DNA of 64,000 nt, taken from the NCBI RefSeq assembly GCF_007679345.1, contig NZ_VEGH01000001.1:62001-126000 (forward strand), given 5' to 3'. Below the pieces are notes generated by a model. The model saw only the letters and a list, made by a program, of their open reading frames with translations. It was not told the DNA's origin and made no database searches. Position numbers and translations under genes: made by a program. Of the stretch, positions 44,280 to 53,028 are shown one piece after another (the first letter of the stretch is position 1; each line of letters starts with the position of its first letter). Source of the DNA: Cellulosimicrobium cellulans. GTDB taxonomy: Bacteria; Actinomycetota; Actinomycetes; Actinomycetales; Cellulomonadaceae.

Positions 44280-45623
44280 ATGACGACAACGGAGGAGCAC
44301 GTGGCTCGATGGATCGAGGACCTCGTCCGCGAGGTCGGCACCGCCGTCCGGGAGCGCACCGACGCGACCACGGCGCAGCGGTTCGAGGCCGCCTACGGCG
44401 ACACGCTGCGCCGCACGGTGCAGCCCCAGCCCGACGGCACGGCGTTCGTGGTCACCGGGGACATCCCGGCGATGTGGCTGCGGGACTCGAGCGCCCAGCT
44501 CGCGCCCTACCTGCACGTCGCGGACGACCACGCCGAGGTGTCCGACCTGCTGGTCGCGGTGAACCGGCGGCAGCTCGACCAGGTGGTCCGGGACCCGTAC
44601 GCGAACGCGTTCAACGCCGGCCCGACCGGCGCCGGGCACGCGGGCGACCGCACGGAGCAGTCGCCGTGGGTGTGGGAGCGCAAGTACGAGATCGACTCGC
44701 TCTGCGCGCCGCTGCACCTCGCTGCGGACATCCGGCGGGTGACCGGCCGCACCGACCACCTCGACGAGCGGTACCGCGCCGCCGCCCGGGCGACGATCGC
44801 GCTGTGGCGCACCGAGCAGGACCACGAGGCCCGCTCGCCGTACCGGTTCGAGCGGGACGACTGCCCGCCGTCGGACACCCTGGTCCGCGACGGGCGCGGG
44901 ACGCCGACCGCGGTCACCGGGATGTCCTGGTCCGGGTTCCGCCCGAGCGACGACGCCTGCCGGTACGGGTACCTCGTTCCGGGGAACGCGTTCGCGTCCG
45001 TCGTGCTGGCGGACGTCGCCGACGCGGCCGACGACGTCCTCGGCGACCCCGACCTCGCCGCCGAGGCCCGCGCCCTGCGCAGCGAGCTGGAGCGCGGCAT
45101 CGCCGAGCACGGCGTCGTCGAGGTCGCGGGACACGGTGCGATCTACGCGTACGAGGTCGACGGGCTGGGCGGCGCGCTGCTGATGGACGACGCGAACGTG
45201 CCCAGCCTGCTGTCGCTGCCCTACCTCGGGTGGTGCTCCCCGGAGGACCCGCTGTACCTGGCCACCCGGGAGTTCGTGCTCGGCCCGGACAACCCCACGT
45301 ACCTCGTGGGGACCGCGGCGCGCGGGCTCGGCAGCCCGCACACCCCGCCGGACCACATCTGGCCGATCGCGCTCGCGCTCGAGGGCCTCACCAGCACCGA
45401 CGACGCCGAGCGCGCGCGGCTGCTGGACACCCTGCTGGCCACCGACGCCGGCACCGGGTCGACGCACGAGTCGTTCCACAAGGACGACCCGACCCGGTTC
45501 ACCCGGGAGTGGTTCTCCTGGGCCGACGCGATGTTCTGCGAGCTCGTGCTGGAGGTCGCCGGGCTGCGCACCGCCGCTCGCCCCACGCCCGCCCCGCGCA
45601 CCGTGGCCGGGAGCGCGTCGTGA
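44280..45623 (+). CDS. GH125 exo-alpha-1,6-mannosidase
   Basis: 447 residues with no signal peptide, so cytosolic as in other GH125 enzymes. Family signatures: GDIPAMWLRDSSAQ near 55-68, MSWSGFRPSDDACRYGYLVPGN in the middle, and MDDANVPSLLSLPYLG near residue 305. Releases mannose from alpha-1,6-linked oligosaccharides. First gene of the import operon. ATG 44280 is used here; GTG 44301, with GGAGGAG just upstream, is the alternative. Overlaps the next gene by 4 bp. Confidence 0.93.
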   Translation: MTTTEEHVARWIEDLVREVGTAVRERTDATTAQRFEAAYGDTLRRTVQPQPDGTAFVVTGDIPAMWLRDSSAQLAPYLHVADDHAEVSDLLVAVNRRQLDQVVRDPYANAFNAGPTGAGHAGDRTEQSPWVWERKYEIDSLCAPLHLAADIRRVTGRTDHLDERYRAAARATIALWRTEQDHEARSPYRFERDDCPPSDTLVRDGRGTPTAVTGMSWSGFRPSDDACRYGYLVPGNAFASVVLADVADAADDVLGDPDLAAEARALRSELERGIAEHGVVEVAGHGAIYAYEVDGLGGALLMDDANVPSLLSLPYLGWCSPEDPLYLATREFVLGPDNPTYLVGTAARGLGSPHTPPDHIWPIALALEGLTSTDDAERARLLDTLLATDAGTGSTHESFHKDDPTRFTREWFSWADAMFCELVLEVAGLRTAARPTPAPRTVAGSAS

Positions 45624-46612
45624 CCGGGGCGGTGGCCACCGCGCCCGCGCGGGCACCGCGGCCAGCACCCGCGCAGCGGCCGGTCAGCGCCACCGCGCGC
45701 CAGATGCGTCGCGCCGGCTGGTGGTTCCTCGCGGTGCCGCTCGCGCTGTTCGTGGTGTTCATGCTGCTGCCGATGGGCATGGCCGCGGTCATCAGCCTCA
45801 CCGACTACGCGATCATCGGCGACACCGCCTGGGTCGGCTGGGAGAACTACGCGCGCATCTGGGACGACGCGTTCTTCTGGACGGCGCTGCGGAACACCGC
45901 CCGGTACACGCTGATGTACGTGCCGCTCGGGCTCGTCGTCGCCCTGGGGACCGCGCTGCTGCTGAACCGCTCGTACCGGGCCGTCCGGCTGTTCCGCACC
46001 CTGTTCTACATCCCGGTGGTCTCGTCCACGGTCGCCACCGCGACCATCTGGTACTGGCTGCTCAACCCCCAGAAGGGCCTGCTCAACGTCGCGCTCGGCT
46101 GGTTCGGCATCGACGGCCCGCGCTGGCTCTACGACTCCCAGTGGGCGATGACCGCGATCGTGCTGATGAGCGTGTGGGCCGGGTTCGGCACGAACATGAT
46201 CATCTTCCTGGGCGGCCTGCAGGGCGTGCCCGGCGACCTCTACGAGGCGGCCCGCCTCGACGGGGCGAACCTGTGGCAGCAGTTCCGGTACGTGACCCTG
46301 CCGTCGCTCACCCGGACCACGTTCCTCGTCTCGACGCTGCTGATCATCGGCGCGTTCCAGGTGTTCGACCAGGCCTACGTCCTCACGAAGGGCGGGCCCG
46401 GGAACTCGACGGTGACGATGGTCTACTACATCTACAACAAGGGCTTCGGCTCCCTCGAGATGGGCTACGCCTCGGCGCTGTCGTTCGTGCTGTTCCTCAT
46501 CATCCTGGTGTTCTCGCTGGTCAACGCGCGGCTGAACCGGCCGGGCGACAGCGGCCGCGTCCGCAGACGGCGCGTGCCCGCCGCGGTGCCGAGCACGGTG
46601 GCCGCCCGATGA
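45620..46612 (+). CDS. Carbohydrate ABC transporter permease (MalF type)
   Basis: 330 residues. Six membrane helices after a Pro/Ala-rich N-terminus. The ATPase-contact EAA loop is YEAARLDGANLWQQFRYVTLP. Start GTG overlaps the GH125 stop; its own stop overlaps the next gene by 4 bp. No ATPase gene is in the operon, so it probably uses a shared MsiK-type ATPase. Confidence 0.95.
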   Translation: MTGAVATAPARAPRPAPAQRPVSATARQMRRAGWWFLAVPLALFVVFMLLPMGMAAVISLTDYAIIGDTAWVGWENYARIWDDAFFWTALRNTARYTLMYVPLGLVVALGTALLLNRSYRAVRLFRTLFYIPVVSSTVATATIWYWLLNPQKGLLNVALGWFGIDGPRWLYDSQWAMTAIVLMSVWAGFGTNMIIFLGGLQGVPGDLYEAARLDGANLWQQFRYVTLPSLTRTTFLVSTLLIIGAFQVFDQAYVLTKGGPGNSTVTMVYYIYNKGFGSLEMGYASALSFVLFLIILVFSLVNARLNRPGDSGRVRRRRVPAAVPSTVAAR

Positions 46613-47544
46613 CCGCCGTCGCCGAGCGCCCGGCGCCCGCGGCCGCGCCGAACCCGCCGACCGCCCGCCCGCGGCCGCGCTCCCGCCGCCGGCGCCTCGG
46701 GGCCGCGGTCTGGTACGTCGCCGTCACGGTCCTCGCGGTCGTCATGGTCGCGCCCCTGGTCTGGACCCTCGCCACCGCGTTCAAGCCGGCCACCGAGATC
46801 CTGTCCGGCGCGCTGTCGCTGATCCCCGACAACCCGACGCTGGACAACTTCGCCCGGGTGTTCCAGGACGTGCCGTTCGGCCGGTACTTCGTCAACTCCC
46901 TGGTCCTCGGCGTCGGGGGTGCGGTGACGAACGTGTTCTTCGGCGGGCTCGGCGGCTACGCGCTGGCCAAGCTCCGGTTCCGGGGCCGCGCCGGGGTGTT
47001 CGCGCTGTTCCTGTCGTCGCTGATGATCCCGGGCATCGTCACGATGATCCCGACGTTCCTGATCCTGCGGCACTTCCCGCTCGCAGGCGGCAACGACCTG
47101 CTCGGCCAGGGCGGGCTCGGCCTGCTCAACACCTACGCGGCGGTGATCGTGCCCGGCGCGGCCGGGGCGTTCGCGGTGTTCTTCATGAAGCAGTTCTTCG
47201 AGACGCTGCCGGACGAGCTCGGCGAGGCCGCGCGCATCGACGGCGCGAGCGAGTTCCGCATCTTCGTGCAGGTGTACTTCCCGCTGGCCCGCGCCGGCCT
47301 GGCGGTGCTCGGGATCCTGTCGTTCCAGGCCGGCTGGAACAACTTCCTGTGGCCGCTGATCGTGCTGAACGACCCGTCGATGATGACCGTCCAGGTCGGG
47401 CTGTCGTCGTTCGTCAACGACTACGAGACCGCGTTCGGGCCGCTGATGGCCGGGACGGTCGTCGCCAGCCTGCCCGTGCTCGTGGTCTTCCTGGTCGCGC
47501 AGCGCTGGATCATCGAGGGCGTCGCCCACGTCGGCAGCAAGTGA
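46609..47544 (+). CDS. Carbohydrate ABC transporter permease (MalG type)
   Basis: 311 residues, six membrane helices, EAA loop GEAARIDGASEFRIFVQVYFP. Pairs with the preceding permease. Substrate by context is alpha-1,6-manno-oligosaccharide. Confidence 0.95.
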   Translation: MTAVAERPAPAAAPNPPTARPRPRSRRRRLGAAVWYVAVTVLAVVMVAPLVWTLATAFKPATEILSGALSLIPDNPTLDNFARVFQDVPFGRYFVNSLVLGVGGAVTNVFFGGLGGYALAKLRFRGRAGVFALFLSSLMIPGIVTMIPTFLILRHFPLAGGNDLLGQGGLGLLNTYAAVIVPGAAGAFAVFFMKQFFETLPDELGEAARIDGASEFRIFVQVYFPLARAGLAVLGILSFQAGWNNFLWPLIVLNDPSMMTVQVGLSSFVNDYETAFGPLMAGTVVASLPVLVVFLVAQRWIIEGVAHVGSK

Positions 47545-47605
47545 CCCCCCACCCTGCCCTTCCCCTGACCCCCGCACGCCCCGACCCATCCCTGAGGAGA
47601 GCTCG

Positions 47606-48862
47606 ATGAGGAGATCTACCACCACCGGCGTCGCCCTGGCGCTCGCGTCCCTGCTCACCGTCACCGCCTGCAGCAGCGGCGGTGGTGACGGCGGCGGGAC
47701 CGGCTCCGGTGACGGCCCCGAGCCCGTCGTGTTCTGGGGCTCCTGGTCCGGAGACCAGGTCGCCCAGCTCGAGGAGCAGGCCGACGCGTTCAACGCCTCG
47801 CAGGACGACTACGAGGTCGAGTACGTGTCCCAGGGCCTCGTCGAGGAGAAGCTGCTGACCGCCCTCGCCGGCGGCGCCGTGCCGGACGTCGTGCTCTGGG
47901 ACCGGTACCAGACGTCGCTGTACGCCCCGAAGGGCGCCCTGGCGCCGATCGACGACATGGTCGCCGCGGACGACGTCGACCTGGACGCGTTCTACGCCCC
48001 CGCCCTCGGCGAGATGGAGGTCGACGGCGCCCTGTACGGCCTGCCGCTGCTGGTCGACAACCGGTCGCTGCTGGTCAACCAGACGGCGCTCGACGAGGCC
48101 GGCGTCACCGCGCCGACCACCTGGGACGAGCTCAAGGCGGCAGCGGTGGCGCTGACCCGGCGGGACGGCGGCACCCTGGAGCGCGCGGGCTTCGACCTGA
48201 GCGACCCCGGCCTGTTCAACATGTTCCTCACCCAGGCCGGCGGCTCGCTGCTGAACGACGACGAGACCGCGACGGCATTCAACAGCCCCGAGGGGCTGGA
48301 GGTGCTCGCCCTCTGGCAGGACCTGATGGACGAGGGCGTGTACGAGCTCGGGTTCGGCGACGGCACCGACCCGTTCGCCGAGAGCACCGTCGCGATGAAG
48401 CTCGACGGGCCGTGGGCCCTGGCGACGCTGGACCAGGTGGACGGGCTCGACTACTCGGTCGTCCAGCCGCCCAGCGGGCCGGCCGGTCCGGGCGCGTACA
48501 TGGGCGGGTTCGGCCTGGTCATCCCGGAGGGCGCGAGAAACCCCGAGGGCGCCTGGGAGTTCATGCGCTGGTGGACCACGCAGCCGGAGAACGGCGTCGC
48601 GTTCGGCGAGGTCTCGGGCTGGATCCCGGCGAACGTCGAGGCGGCGAACGACCCGTTCTTCACCGAGGACCCGCGGTACGCCGCGTTCATCGAGACCATG
48701 GACTACGCCCAGGTCCGGCCGAGCGTCGAGGGCTTCTCGGACGTCGAGGGCAAGGCGCTGGTGCCCGCCCTCGAGCAGTTCATGGCCGGCGAGCTGTCCG
48801 CCGAGCAGGCGCTCCGTCAGGCCCAGGAGCAGGGCGACGCGCTGCTCGCCGCCGCGCGCTGA
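47606..48862 (+). CDS. Sugar ABC transporter substrate-binding lipoprotein
   Basis: 418 residues, family 1 binding protein. Lipobox TVTAC with Cys22, then a Gly/Ser linker. The ligand-binding fold starts PVVFWGSWSGDQVAQLEEQ; AMKLDGPWAL and GGFGLVIPEGARNPEGAW are typical. ATG behind GAGGAGAG. Probably captures manno-oligosaccharides released by the surface GH76. Confidence 0.95.
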   Translation: MRRSTTTGVALALASLLTVTACSSGGGDGGGTGSGDGPEPVVFWGSWSGDQVAQLEEQADAFNASQDDYEVEYVSQGLVEEKLLTALAGGAVPDVVLWDRYQTSLYAPKGALAPIDDMVAADDVDLDAFYAPALGEMEVDGALYGLPLLVDNRSLLVNQTALDEAGVTAPTTWDELKAAAVALTRRDGGTLERAGFDLSDPGLFNMFLTQAGGSLLNDDETATAFNSPEGLEVLALWQDLMDEGVYELGFGDGTDPFAESTVAMKLDGPWALATLDQVDGLDYSVVQPPSGPAGPGAYMGGFGLVIPEGARNPEGAWEFMRWWTTQPENGVAFGEVSGWIPANVEAANDPFFTEDPRYAAFIETMDYAQVRPSVEGFSDVEGKALVPALEQFMAGELSAEQALRQAQEQGDALLAAAR

Positions 48863-48883
48863 GCCGGCCGCCCGCACCCCGCA

Positions 48884-48920
48884 CCCGGCCCGCACCGCCT
48901 CCTCGGCGGCGCGGGCCGGG
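48884..48920 (+). terminator. Hairpin between the binding-protein and cytosolic GH76 genes
   Basis: CCCGGCCCGC-A-CCGCC pairs with GGCGG-C-GCGGGCCGGG, 15 bp with one mismatch and a 5-nt loop, 22 bp after the stop. It may lower expression of the last gene relative to the binding protein. Confidence 0.6.
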
Positions 48921-48956
48921 CACCGCACCGCACCACTCGGAGAACGGGAACCACCG

Positions 48957-50054
48957 ATGACCACCACCGACGACCGCGACTGGGGTCGGGTCGCCGACCT
49001 GGCCCAGGACAGCCTGGACCACTTCTTCGGCGCACCCTGGCCGCAGCACCTGCACAACAGCCACCCCGCCGGCACCGGCCAGCCGGCGACCTTCAACTAC
49101 TGGTGGCTCGCCCACGTCGTCGACGTACGGGTGGACGCCTGGGAGCGCACCGGCGACCCGCGGTGGCTCGACCGCGCGCGGGAGACCGTCGACAACATCG
49201 TCGAGCGCAACGGCGGCTCGCTGTTCAACGACTACTTCGACGACATGCTGTGGTTCGCGCTCGCGCTGCTGCGGCTGCACGAGGCCGACGGCGACCCGCG
49301 CCCGCTCGCCGACGCCGTCGCGATCTGGGACCACGTCGTCGAGCACGGCTGGAACGACGAGCATGGCGCGAGCCTCGCGTGGCGCAAGCAGCAGCTCGCG
49401 TACAAGAACACCCCGGCGAACGGCCCGCTCGTGATCCTGTCCCTGCGCCTGGACCGCGCGGTCGACGATCCCGGGTCGCGCGCGTTCCGGTCCTACGCGC
49501 AGGCCGCGCTCGGCTGGCTGGAGCGGACGCTGGTCGGGCCCGACGGGTTCGTCGAGGACGGCGTCAACCGGGAGGGCGACGGGCGCGTCGACGTCCAGTG
49601 GCGCTTCACCTACAACCAGGGGCTCTACATCGGCGCCCTGGTCGAGCAGTGGCGCACGACCGGCGACCCGTCGGCGCTGGCGCGGGCCGTGCGGACCGCG
49701 CGCACGGCGATCACCGAGCTCAGCGACGGCACCGTGTTCCGGGACGAGGGCGACGGCGGGGACGAGGGGCTGTTCAAGGGCGTGTTCTACCGGTACCTCG
49801 GCACCCTGCTGGCCGTGCTGCCCCCGGGGGACGACCGGTCGGCGCTCGAGGCGTTCGTCCGCGCCGGCACCGACGCCCTCGTGACGCACGGGCTGCACGA
49901 CGGCAGGCTGCGCCCGGGCAACGACTGGAGCCGGTCGACCAGCGGGCCGATCCCGTACTCGACCCTGCTCAGCGCGATCATGGCCGTGGAGCAGCGCGGC
50001 CGGATCGAGGCGGGGTACCCGGCGCGGGAGCGGGTCGCCGCGGCCGAGGGGTGA
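48957..50054 (+). CDS. Cytosolic GH76 family alpha-1,6-mannanase
   Basis: 365 residues with no signal peptide or anchor. Catalytic pair Asp95-Asp96 in YFDDMLWFALAL; FTYNQGLYIGALVEQW is the family's second signature. Last gene of the import operon. It would shorten imported oligosaccharides for GH125. Two GH76 enzymes in one locus, one outside and one inside, suggest a two-stage digestion. Confidence 0.9.
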   Translation: MTTTDDRDWGRVADLAQDSLDHFFGAPWPQHLHNSHPAGTGQPATFNYWWLAHVVDVRVDAWERTGDPRWLDRARETVDNIVERNGGSLFNDYFDDMLWFALALLRLHEADGDPRPLADAVAIWDHVVEHGWNDEHGASLAWRKQQLAYKNTPANGPLVILSLRLDRAVDDPGSRAFRSYAQAALGWLERTLVGPDGFVEDGVNREGDGRVDVQWRFTYNQGLYIGALVEQWRTTGDPSALARAVRTARTAITELSDGTVFRDEGDGGDEGLFKGVFYRYLGTLLAVLPPGDDRSALEAFVRAGTDALVTHGLHDGRLRPGNDWSRSTSGPIPYSTLLSAIMAVEQRGRIEAGYPARERVAAAEG

Positions 50055-50077
50055 GCGCCGCGCCCCCGCCCGACGGC

Positions 50078-51184
50078 TCAGCCCGCGGGCGGGGGCGCGG
50101 TCGACGACCCGGCGACCAGCTCCGTCGGGAGCAGCACCTTCTCCACGGCGCTGCGGTCGGCCCGCTGCCGGCGCACCCCCTCGATCGCCCGCTCGCCCAG
50201 CGCGGCCTGCTGCTGCCGGACGTGCGTGAACCGGAACAGCCCGTCGTCGAACGCCGCGTCCGGGTGGTCGAAGCACACCACCGACACGTCCTCCGGCACC
50301 CGCAGGCCGAGCCGGCGGCACGCCTCCCGGAGCAGCAGCGCGATGTTGTACTCCGCCGCGAGGTAGCCGGTGACGTGCGGGTGGGCACGGACGAAGTCGA
50401 CGAGCCGCTCGACGTCCTCCTCCTTGGTCACCGTGCTGCCGGGGACGGTCGAGCCGATGGCCCGCAGCTCCGCGGTGTCGTCGAGCGTCCGGTGGAACGC
50501 CGCGTGCGCGTGCACCCAGCCGTTCCGGCGCTCCTCGCTCGTGGAGACGTGGCTGGCGGCGCTGACGAACCCGACGCTCGTGTGCCCGAGCTCGAACAGG
50601 TGCGCCGTCGCCGCGATCGCCCCCGCGAGGTTGTCCGACCGCACCGACGACACCGGGATGCCGTCGTAGACGCGGTCGAGGATCACCAGGGGGAACCGGC
50701 GGGTCACCAGCTCGAGCGCCGCGGGCGGGATGTACTCGGACGACGACGGCTGCAGCACGAGGCCCGAGACGCCCGCGTCGAGCAGCGACCGGATGCTCGC
50801 GTCCTCCACGTCGACGTCGCCCGACGACCGCATGAGCACGAGGTGGTCGTCGGTCCCGGCGCCGGCCAGCAGGCCCTCGAGCACGCGGCTGCCGAACGTG
50901 TCGTCGAAGTTCGTGACCACGCAGCCGATCAACGGCCGGGCGGGCGCCGAGCCGGGCGCCCGCGGGGTCTGCGGCTGGGCGCTGGTCACGAACGTCCCGA
51001 GCCGCGGGCGCCGCACGATCAGGCCGTCCGCCCGCAGCAGGTCCAGGGCCCGCTTCACCGTGATCGCGCTGACCGAGTACTCCTGGGACAGCTCGGCCTC
51101 GGAGGGGAGCCTGTCGCCGACGGCGTACGTGCCGTCCGCGATGCGGTCGCGCAAGGCGTCGTAGACCTGCCGGTAGAGCACCAC
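50078..51184 (-). CDS. GntR/LacI-type regulator (AraR-like)
   Basis: 368 residues from GTG 51184, chosen because GGAGGT stands five bases upstream; the in-frame ATG at 51214 has no Shine-Dalgarno and lies inside the operator. An N-terminal GntR winged helix (residues about 1-65: LPSEAELSQEYSVSAITVKR) is fused to a LacI-type periplasmic-binding-fold sensor (VILDRVYDGIPVSSVRSDN). Convergent with the mannan operon. Likely repressor of the locus with a manno-oligosaccharide or mannose inducer. Confidence 0.92.
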   Translation of the reverse strand: MVLYRQVYDALRDRIADGTYAVGDRLPSEAELSQEYSVSAITVKRALDLLRADGLIVRRPRLGTFVTSAQPQTPRAPGSAPARPLIGCVVTNFDDTFGSRVLEGLLAGAGTDDHLVLMRSSGDVDVEDASIRSLLDAGVSGLVLQPSSSEYIPPAALELVTRRFPLVILDRVYDGIPVSSVRSDNLAGAIAATAHLFELGHTSVGFVSAASHVSTSEERRNGWVHAHAAFHRTLDDTAELRAIGSTVPGSTVTKEEDVERLVDFVRAHPHVTGYLAAEYNIALLLREACRRLGLRVPEDVSVVCFDHPDAAFDDGLFRFTHVRQQQAALGERAIEGVRRQRADRSAVEKVLLPTELVAGSSTAPPPAG

Positions 51185-51209
51185 GCGTGACCTCCGTCGA
51201 TGTCGTTCG

Positions 51210-51223
51210 ATCATATTCAATCT
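51210..51223 (-). promoter_or_regulatory. Mannan-locus operator and promoter of the regulator gene
   Basis: On the minus strand a -10-like TATGAT (51215-51210) overlaps ATATTCAATCT (plus-strand 51213-51223), 9 of 11 matches to ATATTSAATAT. Fits autorepression. Confidence 0.6.
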
Positions 51224-51340
51224 ATCGGCGCGTGCCGCCGCGCGTGCCCCAACGCGCCGCGCGGTGGGGTGCGGGCGCGGGAGACTGGCGCGCAGCGGGG
51301 ACGCGACGGAGCGGCCCCGCCCGACGGACCGGGGGTGGGC

Positions 51341-52117
51341 ATGCTGCTCGAGGACAGGATCGCGGTCGTCTACGGGGCGGCCGGCGCGGTCGGCGGCGCG
51401 GCCGCCCGGACATTCGCGCGGGAGGGCGCGCACGTGGTGCTCGTCGGCCGCCGGCGCGATCCGCTGGACGCGGTCGCCGACGACGTCCGCCGAGCGGGCG
51501 GGCACGTGGAGGTCGCCGTCGTGGACGCTGCCGACCCCGGGGCCGTCGACGCGCACGTCGGCGCCGTGGTCGCCGAGCACGGCCGGCTCGACGTCAGCCT
51601 CAACGCGACCAGCCTGCGGGGCGACCTCCAGGGGACGCCGCTGCGCGAGATGCCGGTCGACGACTTCCTGCTGCCCGCGATGACCGGCCTCCGCTCGCAG
51701 TTCTGCACCGCCACCGCGGCCGCGCGGCACATGACGAAGGCGGGGTCGGGGGCCATCCTCACGCTGTCCACCTCGGCGGCGGCGCTGGCGGGCCGGGACC
51801 GGCGGTTCCACGCGACCGGCGGGTTCGGGGTGGCGTGCGCGGCGGTCGAGGAGCTGACCCGCTCACTGGCGGGCGAGGTCGGCCGGCACGGGGTCCGGGT
51901 GGTGTGCCTGCGGCCGGACGCGCTGCCGGAGACGTGGGGCGAACGCACCCCCGCGGCGCGGGAGGCCGAGCGGTTCATGACCGAGGGCACCGCGCTCGAC
52001 CGCATGCCGACGCTGCAGCAGGTGGCGGACGCGGCGGCGTTCGCGGCGTCGGACCGCGCGGGCGCCGTCACCGGCGCGATCCTCGACCTGACGTGCGGCT
52101 CGGTCATGCAGCGCTGA
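51341..52117 (+). CDS. Divergent SDR family protein lacking the Tyr/Lys catalytic pair
   Basis: 258 residues. The Rossmann N-terminus has GAAGAVGGAAA and a conserved LNATS (usually NNAG). The serine region is STSAAALAG. Where active SDRs read YxxxK this protein has FGVAC, aligned by the following AAVEELTRSLAGE, so the general acid Tyr and the Lys are replaced by Phe and Cys. It may be a binding protein or use another mechanism. Followed by a near-perfect 33-bp hairpin. Confidence 0.85.
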   Translation: MLLEDRIAVVYGAAGAVGGAAARTFAREGAHVVLVGRRRDPLDAVADDVRRAGGHVEVAVVDAADPGAVDAHVGAVVAEHGRLDVSLNATSLRGDLQGTPLREMPVDDFLLPAMTGLRSQFCTATAAARHMTKAGSGAILTLSTSAAALAGRDRRFHATGGFGVACAAVEELTRSLAGEVGRHGVRVVCLRPDALPETWGERTPAAREAERFMTEGTALDRMPTLQQVADAAAFAASDRAGAVTGAILDLTCGSVMQR

Positions 52118-52133
52118 CGGCCCTGCGCGAGCG

Positions 52134-52205
52134 CGTGAGGTCGGCACACGCTGATGAGGTCGTCACTCGTGTGTGACGACCTCATCAGGGTGTGCCGACC
52201 TCACG
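52134..52205. repeat. Near-perfect 33-bp inverted repeat
   Basis: Arms 52134-52166 and 52173-52205 match with one mismatch in 33; loop 6 nt. Each arm contains two direct copies of GAGGTCG-K-CAC, 19 bp apart. It lies 16 bp after the SDR stop and 75 bp before the phosphoribosyltransferase start. Probably the SDR terminator, but much longer than terminators need to be. Confidence 0.9.
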
Positions 52206-52280
52206 AGGATGGGGAGGCGCCCGGGCGCGGGGCCGGACGCGCACCGGTCGGGCGCCGGGGCGCGTAGCGTCGGGGGCACC

Positions 52281-53021
52281 ATGGGTCGGGAGCCGTTCGC
52301 GGACCGGGCGCAGGCGGGCGCCGCGCTCGCGGGGCGGCTCGCGGCCTCCGCGAGGGCCGCCGCTCCCGCCGACCCTGCCCCCGGCCCGCCCGCGTCGCCG
52401 CCCGGCCCGCCCACGCCCACGCCCGCCCGGCCGGGCGTCGTCGTGCTCGCGCTCCCCCGCGGCGGCGTGCCCGTGGCCGTCCCGGTCGCCGAGGCGCTCG
52501 GCGCGCCGCTCGACGTGCTGGTGGTGCGCAAGCTCGGCCTGCCGCGGCAGCCGGAGCTCGCGATGGGCGCGCTCGCCGGGCTGGGCGGCGAGGTGGTGGA
52601 GGTGCGGCACGAGCCGGTGCTGCGCGCGGCCCGGGTGCCGGCCACGGTCCTCGACGCGGTGCGCGCGGCGGAGCTCGTCGAGCTGCGGCGGCGCGAGGCG
52701 GCCTTCCGGCGCGACCTGCCCGCGCTGCCCGTGGCGGGGCGGGCGGTGGTCGTGGTCGACGACGGGGCGGCGACCGGGTCGACGGTCCGCGCGGCCGTGG
52801 CCGCGCTGCGCCGGGGCGGCGCGGGGCGGGTCGTCGTGGCGCTGCCGGTGTGCCCGCCCGACACGGCCGCCGTGCTGGCCGCCGAGGCGGACGAGCTGGT
52901 GTGCCTCCGGTCGCCGGCGCGGTTCCAGGCGGTGGGGCTGGAGTACGCGGACTTCGCACCGCCGCACGACGACGAGGTGGCGGGCCTGCTGCGGGCGGCC
53001 CGCGCGGCGCGGCCGGCCTAG
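52281..53021 (+). CDS. Phosphoribosyltransferase family protein
   Basis: 246 residues. After an Ala/Pro-rich insert (about 30-55) the fold begins VVVLALPRGGVPVAVPVAEAL, then VRKLGLPRQPELAMGA. The PRPP-binding loop is VVVVDDGAATGSTVRAAV (DDGxATGST). This group of stand-alone PRTases is widespread in actinobacteria, often of unknown substrate. A -10-like TAGCGT (52265-52270) is close to the ATG. Convergent with the GT2 gene, 7 bp away. Confidence 0.87.
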   Translation: MGREPFADRAQAGAALAGRLAASARAAAPADPAPGPPASPPGPPTPTPARPGVVVLALPRGGVPVAVPVAEALGAPLDVLVVRKLGLPRQPELAMGALAGLGGEVVEVRHEPVLRAARVPATVLDAVRAAELVELRRREAAFRRDLPALPVAGRAVVVVDDGAATGSTVRAAVAALRRGGAGRVVVALPVCPPDTAAVLAAEADELVCLRSPARFQAVGLEYADFAPPHDDEVAGLLRAARAARPA

Positions 53022-53028
53022 GTGCGGG

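Noticed and set aside
51184..51214. ATG 51214 as start of the GntR/LacI regulator
   Set aside because: It has no Shine-Dalgarno and lies inside the operator and -10; GTG 51184 has GGAGGT at ideal distance and gives the normal GntR N-terminus.
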